Source: Fluviicola sp. XM-24bin1 (lineage in GTDB: Bacteria > Bacteroidota > Bacteroidia > Flavobacteriales_D > Crocinitomicaceae). From it: a DNA stretch of 64,000 nucleotides. Position 1 is the first letter of the stretch; every line of letters starts with the position of its first letter. The stretch spans positions 2,037 through 66,036 of the forward strand of contig QCWI01000001.1 in NCBI GenBank assembly GCA_003149635.1. Reading direction: 5' to 3'. The translations under genes were made by a program, and so were the position numbers. Positions 16,330 through 24,722 of this stretch are shown here, piece by piece. The notes below the pieces were generated by a model. The model was not told the origin of the DNA, did not search any database, and was given only the letters and a program-made list of their open reading frames with translations.

Positions 16330-16719
16330 TGCTTTACCGCAAAGGCGCAAGGAGCGCAAGAGATATTTGCGGTGGATTAAGTAAATCAATAAGTTGATTT
16401 TATTCGGAATGGCAAACTTTGAGCGCAGCGAAAAGTCCAATATTTTTAAACTACTTTGCGAACTTCGCGCTCTTGGCGGTTAAAAGCTCACCTATGGGCT
16501 TCCAGAATTCAATTTACAAATGATATTAACCACAGATGCACCAGGGCACTATTTGGGTCGATACCCGAACTGTCTATGCACACGGAGGATTATGACGCTG
16601 TCATAATATAGCGTACTAAACTCATATGTTCAAAAGAAATCTTCGCGCCCCTTGCGGTAAAATGTCACCCTTGGGCTTCTAGAATTCGAACCCGAAATGC
16701 AAGCTGAGGCTCTCGAAGC
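16330..16719. repeat. Composite GCGCAAG/CTTGCGGT inverted-repeat element
   Basis: This 390-bp spacer has no gene. Left arm TTTACCGCAAAGGCGCAAGG (16333-16352) is mirrored by CTTCGCGCCCCTTGCGGTAA (16641-16660). In the middle ATTATGACGCTGTCATAAT forms a perfect 8-bp hairpin inside a 29-bp block (16588-16616) that recurs at 18657-18687. A 43-bp direct repeat (16468-16511 and 16645-16687) ends each time in GGGCTTC-AGAATTC. The 15-mer CTGAGGCTCTCGAAG sits at 16704-16718 against the next gene's stop. The structure resembles a decayed miniature element. Confidence 0.65.
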
Positions 16720-18444
16720 TTACTTCTTCGTGCGAATCTCTTTGATGTAAACGCTTGTAAGATCCAAAGTCTCCATCTGCGTAGCACTGAAATCGCGAAC
16801 ACGAGCGTTGATGATAATGATGTGGTCATCCGTCATAACTGGAATTACCGGAGCCGTTTGAATCACCATTTGATCACACTGTACGAATAAATCCATTCTT
16901 TTTTCGCTATCTGTTTCTACTAGGGCTCTTTCATACACAGCATCGAATGCTTCGTTGCTGTAATTGAAATCGTTCACCATCGTAGACTGCTTCTTCATAT
17001 TGTTGCCGTAGAACTGAGCGAGGAAGTTTGACGGATCTGGGTAATCAGCAATCCATCCAGCACGCCAGATTTTCGCTTTTCCAGATGCAACAGCTGCACG
17101 ACGCTCATCCAAACTACACAAGATCACGTTCAGGTTCACGTTCAAGTTTTCTTTCAACTGATTGGCAATTGCAACACACGATTTATGCGCTGCAGAACCT
17201 TCAATTCCGTTTACATAGAAATCTAGTGTTGGGAAACCGTTTCCGTTGGCATATCCCGCTTGTTTCATTAGGCTTTTGGCCAACTCAGGATTGCAAGAAT
17301 GTCCACGAACTTTATCTGAAGGATATCCCTCCATGTCCGCAACGAATCCGTTGATTGCAGGCCAACCTTCTCCTTCCAAATCTTTATCTACGATAGTTAC
17401 GCGATCGATGGCTAGGTTGAAGGCATGACGCACGCGCTCATCCGAAAACTCTTCGCTTTGGTTTTGCATGGCAACGTACATCATATTCAAACTCTTCTTG
17501 GCATCTACCTTGTGCTTCACGTTCAATCCACGCTGTGCTTCTTCCAAAGTACCCAAGATGTTTTCTGTTTCTTCTACTGGCAATTCCAATACCAAATCCA
17601 CCTTCGATTCGCGGAAAGCTTTCAATTCGCTACGCTTATTTTTTACATAGGTCATCGTCACTTTCGACAAGAAAGGCAAACGGTTTCCGAATTCATCTTT
17701 ACGCCAATATTTTGGGTTGCGCTTTAATGAAATCTTGCTGCTAGACATAGACTCCAAAGAGAACGGCCCAGTTCCGACAGGGTGTTTCCCGATGTTCTTT
17801 CCGTATTTCTTGTATGCTTCTTTCGGTGTAACGCCCAATCCGTGGTGCGTCATGATTTTTTCAAATCCAACGTATGGCTCTGTCAATGTGATTTGCAAGG
17901 TATGCTTGTTGATCACCTTAATTCCTTTCACACCACCATTACGAATTTTACCGGTTGATTTATCGAAATGCTCTTTTGCTCCTTCAATGAGATCCACGAT
18001 TAAGTACGATACCTCGTTGTTTTTCACATCCGTACATGCCAAATCCAATGAGAATTTAACGTCCTCTGCAGTAACTTCTCTCGTTTTGTTTTTGAAACAT
18101 GCATCTTCATGGAACTTCACCCCTTTGCGAATGTTGAACGTGTAAACACGTGCATCGCTGCTTAGTTTCCAATCTTTTGCAATTCCTGGGTTCACTGTTC
18201 CTGATTCAGGATCGATAGATAACAGCGGCTCGAAGATTTGAGAAATAATTCGGCTGGAGTACACGTCACCTGTGTAAATTGGGAACAAGTTGTCGATTTT
18301 CTCAGTGGACATGAATTTCAATTCACCACCGTACATCTTGTTTCCTTTGGCAACTAGTTGTTCTTCCGGTTTTTCATCGCCGCCGCAGCTAGCAACCACA
18401 AAGCCAACGATTAGAAATAGCAGAGTAAAGGGTTTTTTAAGCAT
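16720..18444 (-). CDS. Peptide/oligopeptide ABC transporter substrate-binding lipoprotein
   Basis: A 574-residue SBP_bac_5-type binding protein. The start at 18444 gives the lipoprotein signal MLKKPFTLLFLIVGFVVAS followed by Cys and Gly-Gly, so the protein is lipid-anchored. Family hallmarks are the N-terminal LFPIYTGDVYSSRIISQIFEPL, AKDWKLSSDARVYTFNIRKGVKFHED and the mid-domain YVAMQNQ...VRHAFNLAIDR. Such proteins deliver di- or oligopeptides, or sometimes nickel or heme, to DppBCDF-like permeases. No permease or ATPase gene is nearby, so it is an orphan component here. A TACATTTG -7 box lies 18 bases before the start. Confidence 0.88.
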   Translation of the reverse strand: MLKKPFTLLFLIVGFVVASCGGDEKPEEQLVAKGNKMYGGELKFMSTEKIDNLFPIYTGDVYSSRIISQIFEPLLSIDPESGTVNPGIAKDWKLSSDARVYTFNIRKGVKFHEDACFKNKTREVTAEDVKFSLDLACTDVKNNEVSYLIVDLIEGAKEHFDKSTGKIRNGGVKGIKVINKHTLQITLTEPYVGFEKIMTHHGLGVTPKEAYKKYGKNIGKHPVGTGPFSLESMSSSKISLKRNPKYWRKDEFGNRLPFLSKVTMTYVKNKRSELKAFRESKVDLVLELPVEETENILGTLEEAQRGLNVKHKVDAKKSLNMMYVAMQNQSEEFSDERVRHAFNLAIDRVTIVDKDLEGEGWPAINGFVADMEGYPSDKVRGHSCNPELAKSLMKQAGYANGNGFPTLDFYVNGIEGSAAHKSCVAIANQLKENLNVNLNVILCSLDERRAAVASGKAKIWRAGWIADYPDPSNFLAQFYGNNMKKQSTMVNDFNYSNEAFDAVYERALVETDSEKRMDLFVQCDQMVIQTAPVIPVMTDDHIIIINARVRDFSATQMETLDLTSVYIKEIRTKK

Positions 18445-18462
18445 CGTCTCGATTTTCAATTG

Positions 18463-18470
18463 CAAATGTA
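18463..18470 (-). promoter_or_regulatory. TACATTTG -7 box of binding-protein gene
   Basis: On the minus strand TACATTTG exactly fits TAnnTTTG and gives a leader of roughly 15-18 nt to the ATG at 18444. Confidence 0.6.
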
Positions 18471-18591
18471 ATGAATTTTAGGTCTCAAATCATGTTAAAA
18501 CACTCAGTTTGTACCCATTCGTATGGAGTTTTGAATCCTAGGTTACAAAAAGTTTGGAGGGTGTAATTACCTCGGAAAGCGAATTGAAAGA

Positions 18592-18744
18592 ATTTACCAC
18601 GAAGACACAAAGCAAAGTCAAGCCTTGCGGTGAATTGTTGCTCTGTGAGGTCACAAGATTATGACAGCGTTATAATCCATAGCGTACACCACCCGAAATT
18701 TCAATTATAAAGAGTCAAATTGTGCCATTGCGCCTTTGCGGTGA
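18592..18744. repeat. Second copy of composite inverted-repeat element
   Basis: Left arm TTTACCACGAAGACACAAAG (18592-18611), a central 31-bp block at 18657-18687 matching 16588-16616 (GATTATGAC...ATAGCGTAC in both), and right arm TTGCGCCTTTGCGGTGA (18728-18744). Arms and core have the same order as in the 16.3 kb element, with shorter internal spacers. No gene is present. Confidence 0.65.
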
Positions 18745-18831
18745 GAAAAAGAATTCGCGTGTTTGAAATGAATTGATCGGGAACGGAATCGTACTTATGA
18801 ACTAACTATACTATCGAACGAACTATTGAAA

Positions 18832-19005
18832 ATGCTAAGGTTGACTAGAAACCCTTGGCGGATCCCGCTCCCTTATATCAATTCTCTCAAGACAAACTTC
18901 GGTATTTTCCACCCCGGGGATGTTCCGTTAGCTTTAAAGTTATGTGAAGAAAAAGAGTCGATTTTGGGCCGTTTCGACAAGAACGAGATCAAAATTCCTC
19001 ACTAA
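18832..19005 (+). CDS. Possible small hypothetical protein, 57 residues
   Basis: An ATG-started open frame of 57 codons, basic and Pro/Ile-rich, with a protein-like composition (for example FGIFHPGDVPLALKLCEEKE). It lies in an otherwise gene-poor 680-bp spacer and is not the antisense shadow of a larger gene. I do not recognise the family and see no signal peptide, membrane helix or metal motif. No clear promoter or ribosome binding site was found. It could be a real small gene, or the surviving end of a degraded one. The frame is open upstream of the ATG as well. Confidence 0.4.
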   Translation: MLRLTRNPWRIPLPYINSLKTNFGIFHPGDVPLALKLCEEKESILGRFDKNEIKIPH

Positions 19006-19126
19006 ACGGTTTTTGGACGACGCCAATGTTAGCTGATTATTAACAGATGAGTGGTGAGAAGGGAGTGTGAGAGTGAATTGTGAGAAGCAAGAAGTGGCAC
19101 ACTCACACTCAACCTCACACTAATTT
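19006..19126. repeat. GTGTGAG/CTCACAC inverted repeat downstream of trpS
   Basis: Left arm GTGGTGAGAAGGGAGTGTGA and onward (19051-19084) is rich in GTGAG units. Right arm CACACTCACACTCAACCTCA and onward (19098-19120) is its approximate reverse complement. It could form a long hairpin acting as trpS terminator. No coding sequence is seen here. Confidence 0.55.
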
Positions 19127-20095
19127 TTAGTATCCGACTTTCGCTCGCACTCTTTTCAGCACATCCGAAGCCACTTTTCGTGCTCTTTCAGCACCAATGG
19201 CCAAGGCTGCTTCCACCTCCTGCGGGTTTTCAATCAAGTGATTGTAACGCTCACGCTCCGTTTTGAAACGCTCACAGATCAATTCGAACAACTCCTGTTT
19301 CGCATGACCGTAACCGTATCCACCAGCTTGATATTTCCGTCGCATTTCAGCAATCTGATCTTCATTCGCCAACAAAGCGTATAGCGCAAAAGCATTACAC
19401 GTATCGGGATCTTTTGGCTCCTCCAATCCTTTGGAATCCGTTTCAATGGACATTACTTTCTTGCGCAATTTCTTGTCTGGAAGGAAGATATCGATGTAAT
19501 TGTCGCGCGATTTACTCATCTTCTCTCCATCCGTTCCGGGTACCAACATCGTCGCTTCATTGTGACTTACAGCCGGCATCACGAAGGTTTCACCCATTTG
19601 ATCGTTGAATCGACGGGCAACATCTTGCGTGAATTCCAAATGCTGTTTTTGATCTTTTCCTACGGGAACAATTTCGGCATCGTACAAGAGGATATCCGCT
19701 GCCATCAGCATTGGGTAGGTAAACAATCCTGAGTTTACATCTTCCAAACGATCGGCCTTGTCTTTGAAACTGTGCGCCAACGAAAGACGAGAATACGGGA
19801 AGTAGCACATCAAATACCACGTGAGTTCTGTCACTTCGGGGATATCACTCTGCCGGTAAAAGACCACATTCTCAGGGTTCAATCCAAAGGCAAGCCAGGT
19901 AGCAGCGGTAGACAGCGTATTGTTTCGCAGGGTATCGCCCTCTTTGATCTGTGTCAATGAGTGCAAATCTGCAATAAACAAGTACGAATCGTTCTCTGCT
20001 TTTTCCGACATTTCTATCGCCGGAAGGATTGCACCAAGAATATTCCCTAGATGAGGGGTTCCTGTGCTTTGAATTCCTGTTAAAATGCGTGCCAT
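19127..20095 (-). CDS. trpS: Tryptophanyl-tRNA synthetase
   Basis: A 322-residue class I aminoacyl-tRNA synthetase that charges tRNA-Trp. The start MARILTGIQSTGTPHLGNIL holds the HIGH-like motif PHLGN (14-18), and the second signature KMSKS is at 192-196. The PVGKDQKQHLEFTQD segment is typical of TrpRS. An in-frame upstream extension to 20140 is rejected because the family begins with the MARIL-type start. It is transcribed alone; a GTGTGAG inverted repeat downstream may end the transcript. Confidence 0.95.
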   Translation of the reverse strand: MARILTGIQSTGTPHLGNILGAILPAIEMSEKAENDSYLFIADLHSLTQIKEGDTLRNNTLSTAATWLAFGLNPENVVFYRQSDIPEVTELTWYLMCYFPYSRLSLAHSFKDKADRLEDVNSGLFTYPMLMAADILLYDAEIVPVGKDQKQHLEFTQDVARRFNDQMGETFVMPAVSHNEATMLVPGTDGEKMSKSRDNYIDIFLPDKKLRKKVMSIETDSKGLEEPKDPDTCNAFALYALLANEDQIAEMRRKYQAGGYGYGHAKQELFELICERFKTERERYNHLIENPQEVEAALAIGAERARKVASDVLKRVRAKVGY

Positions 20096-20130
20096 ACTTC
20101 TGTTTTGAGAACACGAAAATACTGTTTTTT

Positions 20131-20160
20131 TTAACCGCAAGGGGCGCTAAGGGCGCAAGG
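20131..20160. repeat. Single GCGCAAGG repeat arm
   Basis: TTAACCGCAAGGGGCGCTAA followed by GGGCGCAAGG is one arm of the same family as at 16333 and 37856, here without a visible partner. Confidence 0.55.
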
Positions 20161-20212
20161 ATTTATGTGTCATGAAGTCGAATCTGGATAGTGGTTTCCG
20201 GCGGCGTTTTGC

Positions 20213-20220
20213 TAATTTTG
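20213..20220 (+). promoter_or_regulatory. TAATTTTG -7 box four bases before ATG
   Basis: An exact TAnnTTTG match ending at 20220, with ATG at 20225. Transcription would start at or next to the start codon, giving a leaderless or nearly leaderless mRNA. Confidence 0.6.
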
Positions 20221-20224
20221 TTAT

Positions 20225-20986
20225 ATGAAAGTGTTCGTAGGGGTTCCCGGCTTCATCTGGAAATTATACATTGCTGTGATATTCATAGCAACGGCACTTA
20301 TTTTGTACCCAATAATTCGACTGCAATTGGGCACCGATAAAGGGAGAAAACGCGCATTCAAAGTGTTCGTTTTTTGGAGCTGGTGGTTCCGAGTTCTTTG
20401 CTTGTATTGGGTGAAAAAAGTTAAAAACAGTCCGTTGCCCGAAGCACCCTACATCATTTTGGCCAATCACGCATCGTATTTGGATATCTTCCTCATGTAC
20501 TCGGTATTGCCGCAGAACCCTTTCTTGTTTTTAGGGAAAAGCGAACTCTTGAAATATCCTCTTATCAAATCGTATTTCAAACGGATGAACATTCCCGTTT
20601 TTAGAGGAGACCGTGTGAAGGCCGCGAGATCATTGATCCGAGCATCGCAAGAAGCTAAAAATGGCTGGTCGATTATGATCTTCCCCGAAGGAGGAATTCC
20701 AGATGGACAGGCGCCCAAAATGATTCGTTTTAAAGACGGCGCCTTTCGATTGGCGAAGAGTTTGGAGCTTCCGATAGTGCCGATTACTTTCCTCAACAAT
20801 TACAAGTTATTCTCTGATCCATCGGAGTTTTTAGGTTCGGCGCGACCAGGAATTAGTCGTGTGTACATTCACGAGACCATAACCCCAGAAGAAATTGAAA
20901 AAATGGAGGTGAAAGAGCTTCGTCAGCATTGTTTTGACATAATCAACGGACCGATTCTCGAAGAACATCCGCATTTGAAGCAATAG
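20225..20986 (+). CDS. plsC: 1-acyl-glycerol-3-phosphate acyltransferase (PlsC family)
   Basis: A 253-residue membrane acyltransferase that converts lysophosphatidate to phosphatidate in phospholipid synthesis. Motif I NHASYLD (81-87) holds the catalytic His and Asp, and motif III FPEGG (153-157) binds the phosphate. A hydrophobic N-terminal helix (about 10-31) anchors it to the inner membrane. The segment GKSELLKYPLIKSYF is the expected motif II region. It is followed 15 bp later by gatC. The -7 box lies only four bases before the start codon. Confidence 0.88.
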   Translation: MKVFVGVPGFIWKLYIAVIFIATALILYPIIRLQLGTDKGRKRAFKVFVFWSWWFRVLCLYWVKKVKNSPLPEAPYIILANHASYLDIFLMYSVLPQNPFLFLGKSELLKYPLIKSYFKRMNIPVFRGDRVKAARSLIRASQEAKNGWSIMIFPEGGIPDGQAPKMIRFKDGAFRLAKSLELPIVPITFLNNYKLFSDPSEFLGSARPGISRVYIHETITPEEIEKMEVKELRQHCFDIINGPILEEHPHLKQ

Positions 20987-20989
20987 TAT

Positions 20990-20997
20990 TACATTTG
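20990..20997 (+). promoter_or_regulatory. TACATTTG -7 box four bases before gatC ATG
   Basis: An exact TAnnTTTG match, then TCAC, then ATG at 21002. The geometry is the same as at 20213 and 28326. Confidence 0.6.
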
Positions 20998-21001
20998 TCA
21001 C

Positions 21002-21292
21002 ATGAAAATCACAGAGGATATTGTGGATCACATCGCGCACCTGTCGCGGTTGGAGTTTGAAGGTGAAAGCAAACAAGCGATCAAGGAAGATATGGAGCGC
21101 ATTGTAAACTTCATGGAAAAACTTCAGGAAATGGACACTGAAAACGTGGGACCATTGATTTTCATGACCAAGGAAATCAATCATTTGCGTGAAGACGTTC
21201 CAGCTGAAACGGTGACTCAAAAGGAGGCACTTCACAATGCTCCGAAAGCAGATTCTGATTATTTCCGAATTCCAAAAGTACTTAGCAAGTAA
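21002..21292 (+). CDS. gatC: Asp-tRNA(Asn)/Glu-tRNA(Gln) amidotransferase subunit C
   Basis: A 96-residue GatC, the small stabilising subunit of the GatCAB amidotransferase that converts Glu-tRNA(Gln) or Asp-tRNA(Asn) to the correct amide. The pattern DHIAHLSRLEFEGE near the start and the C-terminal LREDVPAETVTQKEALHNAPKADSDYF-type region are diagnostic. gatA and gatB are not nearby, which is common in this phylum. The gene may share the upstream acyltransferase transcript, but it also has its own -7 box. Confidence 0.93.
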   Translation: MKITEDIVDHIAHLSRLEFEGESKQAIKEDMERIVNFMEKLQEMDTENVGPLIFMTKEINHLREDVPAETVTQKEALHNAPKADSDYFRIPKVLSK

Positions 21293-21300
21293 TTCTTACA

Positions 21301-23418
21301 TCAAGAAGCGGCCTTCGGAGGTTCATCTTTGATGGCACGGTAAATCTTCCGCATCAAATTGTCGGGTTCGAAAGGTTTTGAGATGTAATCGTCCATCCCC
21401 ACTTCGATACACTTACGGTTATCACCAATCATCGCAGAGGCCGTCATGGCTATGATGGGAACATGCTGACTTGTCTTTTTTTCTAATTCCCGAATGGTTT
21501 TGGTGGCTTCGTATCCATCCATTTTCGGCATGCGAATATCCATTAGAATCAGGTCGAAGTCCTTGCTTTTCCACGTTTCTACTCCTTCCAGGCCATTATT
21601 CGCCACTTCAACGTGGAGTTCCCATTTTTTCAAAAGCGTACTAGCGACCAATTGGTTGATTTCATTGTCTTCAATCAACAACACGCGTTTTCCCTGAATG
21701 GCATTCAAACGCCCGGAGCTACGTCTTTTCGTTTCATCATTTTTAGCAATGATCTCTTGAATTTGCGCAATCTCGAAAGGAATTTCGAAGGCAAAAGTAC
21801 TTCCTTTACCGTACGTGCTTTCCACCCAAATGCGTCCGCCCATGTGCTCTACCAATTGCTTACTGATCGTCAATCCCAACCCTGTTCCTCCGTATTCGCG
21901 GGTTGTGCTGATGGAGGATTGCGTGAAACTGCTAAAGATCTCACTACGTTTGTTTTCAGGAATTCCAATGCCAGTATCAGTAACTTCAAACGTAAGTAAA
22001 GTGTTTTTTTCATCCGTTAAATTTGATTTGATCCGAATGCTCACACCTCCACGATTGGTGAATTTCAGTCCGTTTCCGATGAGATTGTTGAGTACTTGAA
22101 TCAGGCGAACGGGATCTCCCGTGAGTTCCTCGGGCAATTCAAGACCGTAATCTACTTTCAAATACAAATTTCGCTCTTGAGCGCGGACGGTCATCACTTC
22201 AATGGCTGTATCAACCTGATAGCGTAAGTTGAAAGGAATGTTTTCAAAGGTCATTTTGCCCGCTTCGATCTTCGAGAAATCCAAGATATCATTGAGGATG
22301 ACCAACAAATTCTTCGAAGAATTCTGAATGGCGTTGAGGTATTTCTGTTGCGTATCATCTAAGCGTGTTTCCTCCAATAACTTGGACAGTCCGATAACTC
22401 CGTTCATGGTTGTTCGAATCTCATGGCTCATATTCGAGAGGAAGACACTCTGCATTTCTTTCGATTTTTCCGCTTCTTTTTTGGATTGAATCAACTGTTC
22501 TCGCGCATGAACTTGATCCGTGATGTCCCGCACAATGGCCGTATAGTGTAATTCACCATCGATCATTAATTTGGAGAAAGACGTCTGAATGGGAAATGTT
22601 GATCCATCAGAATGAAGGGCGTTGATCTGTTGATCTCCTTTGAGCTCGTCCTTTTCATTGGCATCTTCAAAGAGCTGCACCCCGGAATCTTCATCTTCCT
22701 GAAGTTTTTTTGGAATGAGCACCTTAAGGGGTTTACCAATGGTGTCCTCTTCCGTTCTTCCGAACATGCGCTGAGCAGCCGGGTTGAAGAGAACGATATT
22801 CGATAAAGGATCAATCATAATTACTCCATCATTGGCGCTATTGATCAATTGCGAATTGCGTTTTTCCGCTTCCTGTAATGCATGCGTTTTGCGCGTGTCG
22901 CGCTTCAATTGCTGAAATCGAAGTTCAATTGAAATAATCATCAAAACGAAAAGGGTAGAGGTGAGCATTCCACCAGCATTGATGTAATCTAGGAAGGTTC
23001 CCTCCCAAAAAAGAAATGCGGCAAGGTAGGTTGTGAAACCATTGAGCACTCCAAACAGAACCGACCATTGCCACTTCCAATAAAAGAACATGCCGCACCC
23101 CGTGAAAACGATTACCTGATTGTAAATAAATTGCGAAAACTCTGCCTGATGCAAAACGAACTGCATGATCGCGGAGCCAAGCACGAGGTACATGACATAG
23201 ATGAATCCGATCAGTTGGGCGAATTTTTGCGGGGTTCGATGAATCACGAATAGCGCCACGGCGGTCATTAGAATGATGAAAATATCAAACCCAATGGTAG
23301 TTGCGTGATCTGTTCGGAATGCGATATCAATCGATGTCCAAACAACTGCCACGAGGAACGCCACTTTGAAACCAAATTTATGCTGGCGATGCACTCTTTT
23401 GTCTAGAATTTGTTCCAT
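21301..23418 (-). CDS. Hybrid sensor histidine kinase with PAS and receiver domains
   Basis: A 705-residue membrane hybrid kinase. Residues 1-170 hold about six transmembrane helices. A PAS domain (about 185-310) with the typical SNIVLFNPAAQRMFGRTEED and DGSTFPIQTSFSKL follows. The HisKA dimerisation domain has the acceptor in MSHEIRTTMNGVIG. The HATPase domain has NLIGNGLKFTN, DTGIGIP and GGTGLGL. A C-terminal receiver domain has its phospho-acceptor in LILMDIRMPKMDG. The usual HEIRTP Pro is replaced by Thr. There is no output domain, so the signal is presumably passed to a separate partner. The start at MEQILDKR is chosen because residues before it are poorly hydrophobic; the family start is uncertain by a few codons. 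Confidence 0.9.
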   Translation of the reverse strand: MEQILDKRVHRQHKFGFKVAFLVAVVWTSIDIAFRTDHATTIGFDIFIILMTAVALFVIHRTPQKFAQLIGFIYVMYLVLGSAIMQFVLHQAEFSQFIYNQVIVFTGCGMFFYWKWQWSVLFGVLNGFTTYLAAFLFWEGTFLDYINAGGMLTSTLFVLMIISIELRFQQLKRDTRKTHALQEAEKRNSQLINSANDGVIMIDPLSNIVLFNPAAQRMFGRTEEDTIGKPLKVLIPKKLQEDEDSGVQLFEDANEKDELKGDQQINALHSDGSTFPIQTSFSKLMIDGELHYTAIVRDITDQVHAREQLIQSKKEAEKSKEMQSVFLSNMSHEIRTTMNGVIGLSKLLEETRLDDTQQKYLNAIQNSSKNLLVILNDILDFSKIEAGKMTFENIPFNLRYQVDTAIEVMTVRAQERNLYLKVDYGLELPEELTGDPVRLIQVLNNLIGNGLKFTNRGGVSIRIKSNLTDEKNTLLTFEVTDTGIGIPENKRSEIFSSFTQSSISTTREYGGTGLGLTISKQLVEHMGGRIWVESTYGKGSTFAFEIPFEIAQIQEIIAKNDETKRRSSGRLNAIQGKRVLLIEDNEINQLVASTLLKKWELHVEVANNGLEGVETWKSKDFDLILMDIRMPKMDGYEATKTIRELEKKTSQHVPIIAMTASAMIGDNRKCIEVGMDDYISKPFEPDNLMRKIYRAIKDEPPKAAS

Positions 23419-23566
23419 TGACTTTGAGATTTGAGGATGAAACAATGTCTTGAAACGTGAGTTGAAGTTACGGCATATTTATGCAATGCTGTCCTCCGAA
23501 TTTCCCAAAGTTGCCATTCGCCTTCCGAATGAATCATTATATTCGTCTGGACCAAAAATTGTCGCT

Positions 23567-24673
23567 ATGGCTGAAGAAAAAAAAGTACGGATCCTATCTC
23601 TTGATGGAGGAGGAATTCGCGGAGTAATCCCTGCAACAGTAGTTGCTTATATCGAATCAGAAATTCAGAAAGTAAAGGGTGAAAACGCCCGAATCGCCGA
23701 TTATTTCGACATGATTGTTGGAACTAGCACCGGTGGGTTATTGACTGGATTTTATCTAAAGCCGAATCAAGATCCAACCCCGGGAGGACCATCTACAGAT
23801 TACAAGGCTGAGGATGCGTTGAAACTCTACAAGGATCGCGGGTACGACATTTTCAATAAATCCAAGAAGAAGGCCTATGCCATCCGACAATTGGTAAATG
23901 CCACGAAATACGATCCCACCGTACTGGAGGAAATCCTAAGAAGTCACTTTCGAGTGAAAGATGAGAATGGTGGAGAGCGTGATATGATGATGCACGAATT
24001 GTTGTTGCCTTGTACGGTGACCACGTATAATATGAACGACAGGAAAAGCCTTTTCCTTAGAAGCGTAGATAAGGATAGAGAAGACGGGCCGCGTGAATTC
24101 AAAGTCTGGGAAGCCTTGCGATCGACTTCAGCAGCGCCAACGTATTTCCCGCCAGCAGCGATTCATAATTATGCTGCAAAGGCTACGGAAAAGACTACGT
24201 TATATAACTTGGATGGAGGTGTTTTTGCCAACAATCCAACAATGTGTGCCTATGCTGAAGCACGAAATATGACCTTCCCGCATCGAGGTATAAACACGCC
24301 ACCTTCAGCGAATCAAATGTTGATTTTATCCATCGGAACTGGAGGTGGAAACTTTGCTCTTGACGGGTATCAAAAAGCATCCAAATGGGGCGTAATCAGC
24401 TGGGCGAAATCCATTCCAAATATCATGATGGACGGTAGCATTGACACCACGAATTATCAAATGCGTCAAATCTATACCACGTTGAATGAGATTCATCACG
24501 ATTCTTATTTACGTGTGGATGTGCAACCCGACGATCGGGGTTACGCAGCCGATATGGCCGATGCGAGTCCGGAGAACATTAAACAATTGGAATTAGCTGG
24601 TCAAAAGACGGTTGAGTACTATAAAGAACACTTAGACCACTTTATCAAGCGCCTGCTAGACGAAGAAGACTAG
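23567..24673 (+). CDS. Patatin-like phospholipase
   Basis: A 368-residue cytoplasmic patatin-domain lipid acyl hydrolase. It has the oxyanion motif GGGIRG (14-19), nucleophile elbow GTSTGG (Ser54) and catalytic DGG (Asp216) in LDGGVFANNP, the complete Ser-Asp dyad of the family. Related enzymes cleave phospholipids or galactolipids; some act in anti-phage systems such as CapV, but no cyclase or defence partner is adjacent here, so a housekeeping or membrane-remodelling role is more likely. An in-frame extension up to 23450 exists; MAEEKKVRIL at 23567 is preferred because the patatin fold starts directly after it. Confidence 0.9.
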   Translation: MAEEKKVRILSLDGGGIRGVIPATVVAYIESEIQKVKGENARIADYFDMIVGTSTGGLLTGFYLKPNQDPTPGGPSTDYKAEDALKLYKDRGYDIFNKSKKKAYAIRQLVNATKYDPTVLEEILRSHFRVKDENGGERDMMMHELLLPCTVTTYNMNDRKSLFLRSVDKDREDGPREFKVWEALRSTSAAPTYFPPAAIHNYAAKATEKTTLYNLDGGVFANNPTMCAYAEARNMTFPHRGINTPPSANQMLILSIGTGGGNFALDGYQKASKWGVISWAKSIPNIMMDGSIDTTNYQMRQIYTTLNEIHHDSYLRVDVQPDDRGYAADMADASPENIKQLELAGQKTVEYYKEHLDHFIKRLLDEED

Positions 24674-24722
24674 TCTGGTGAAAGATGAGAAGTGAATATC
24701 ACCTTTCCCTATTGTTTTCAAC

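Noticed and set aside
23567-24673. Patatin as a CBASS-type anti-phage effector
   Set aside because: No nucleotide cyclase, ubiquitin-like or other defence partner is adjacent; neighbours are a kinase and a coiled-coil protein.
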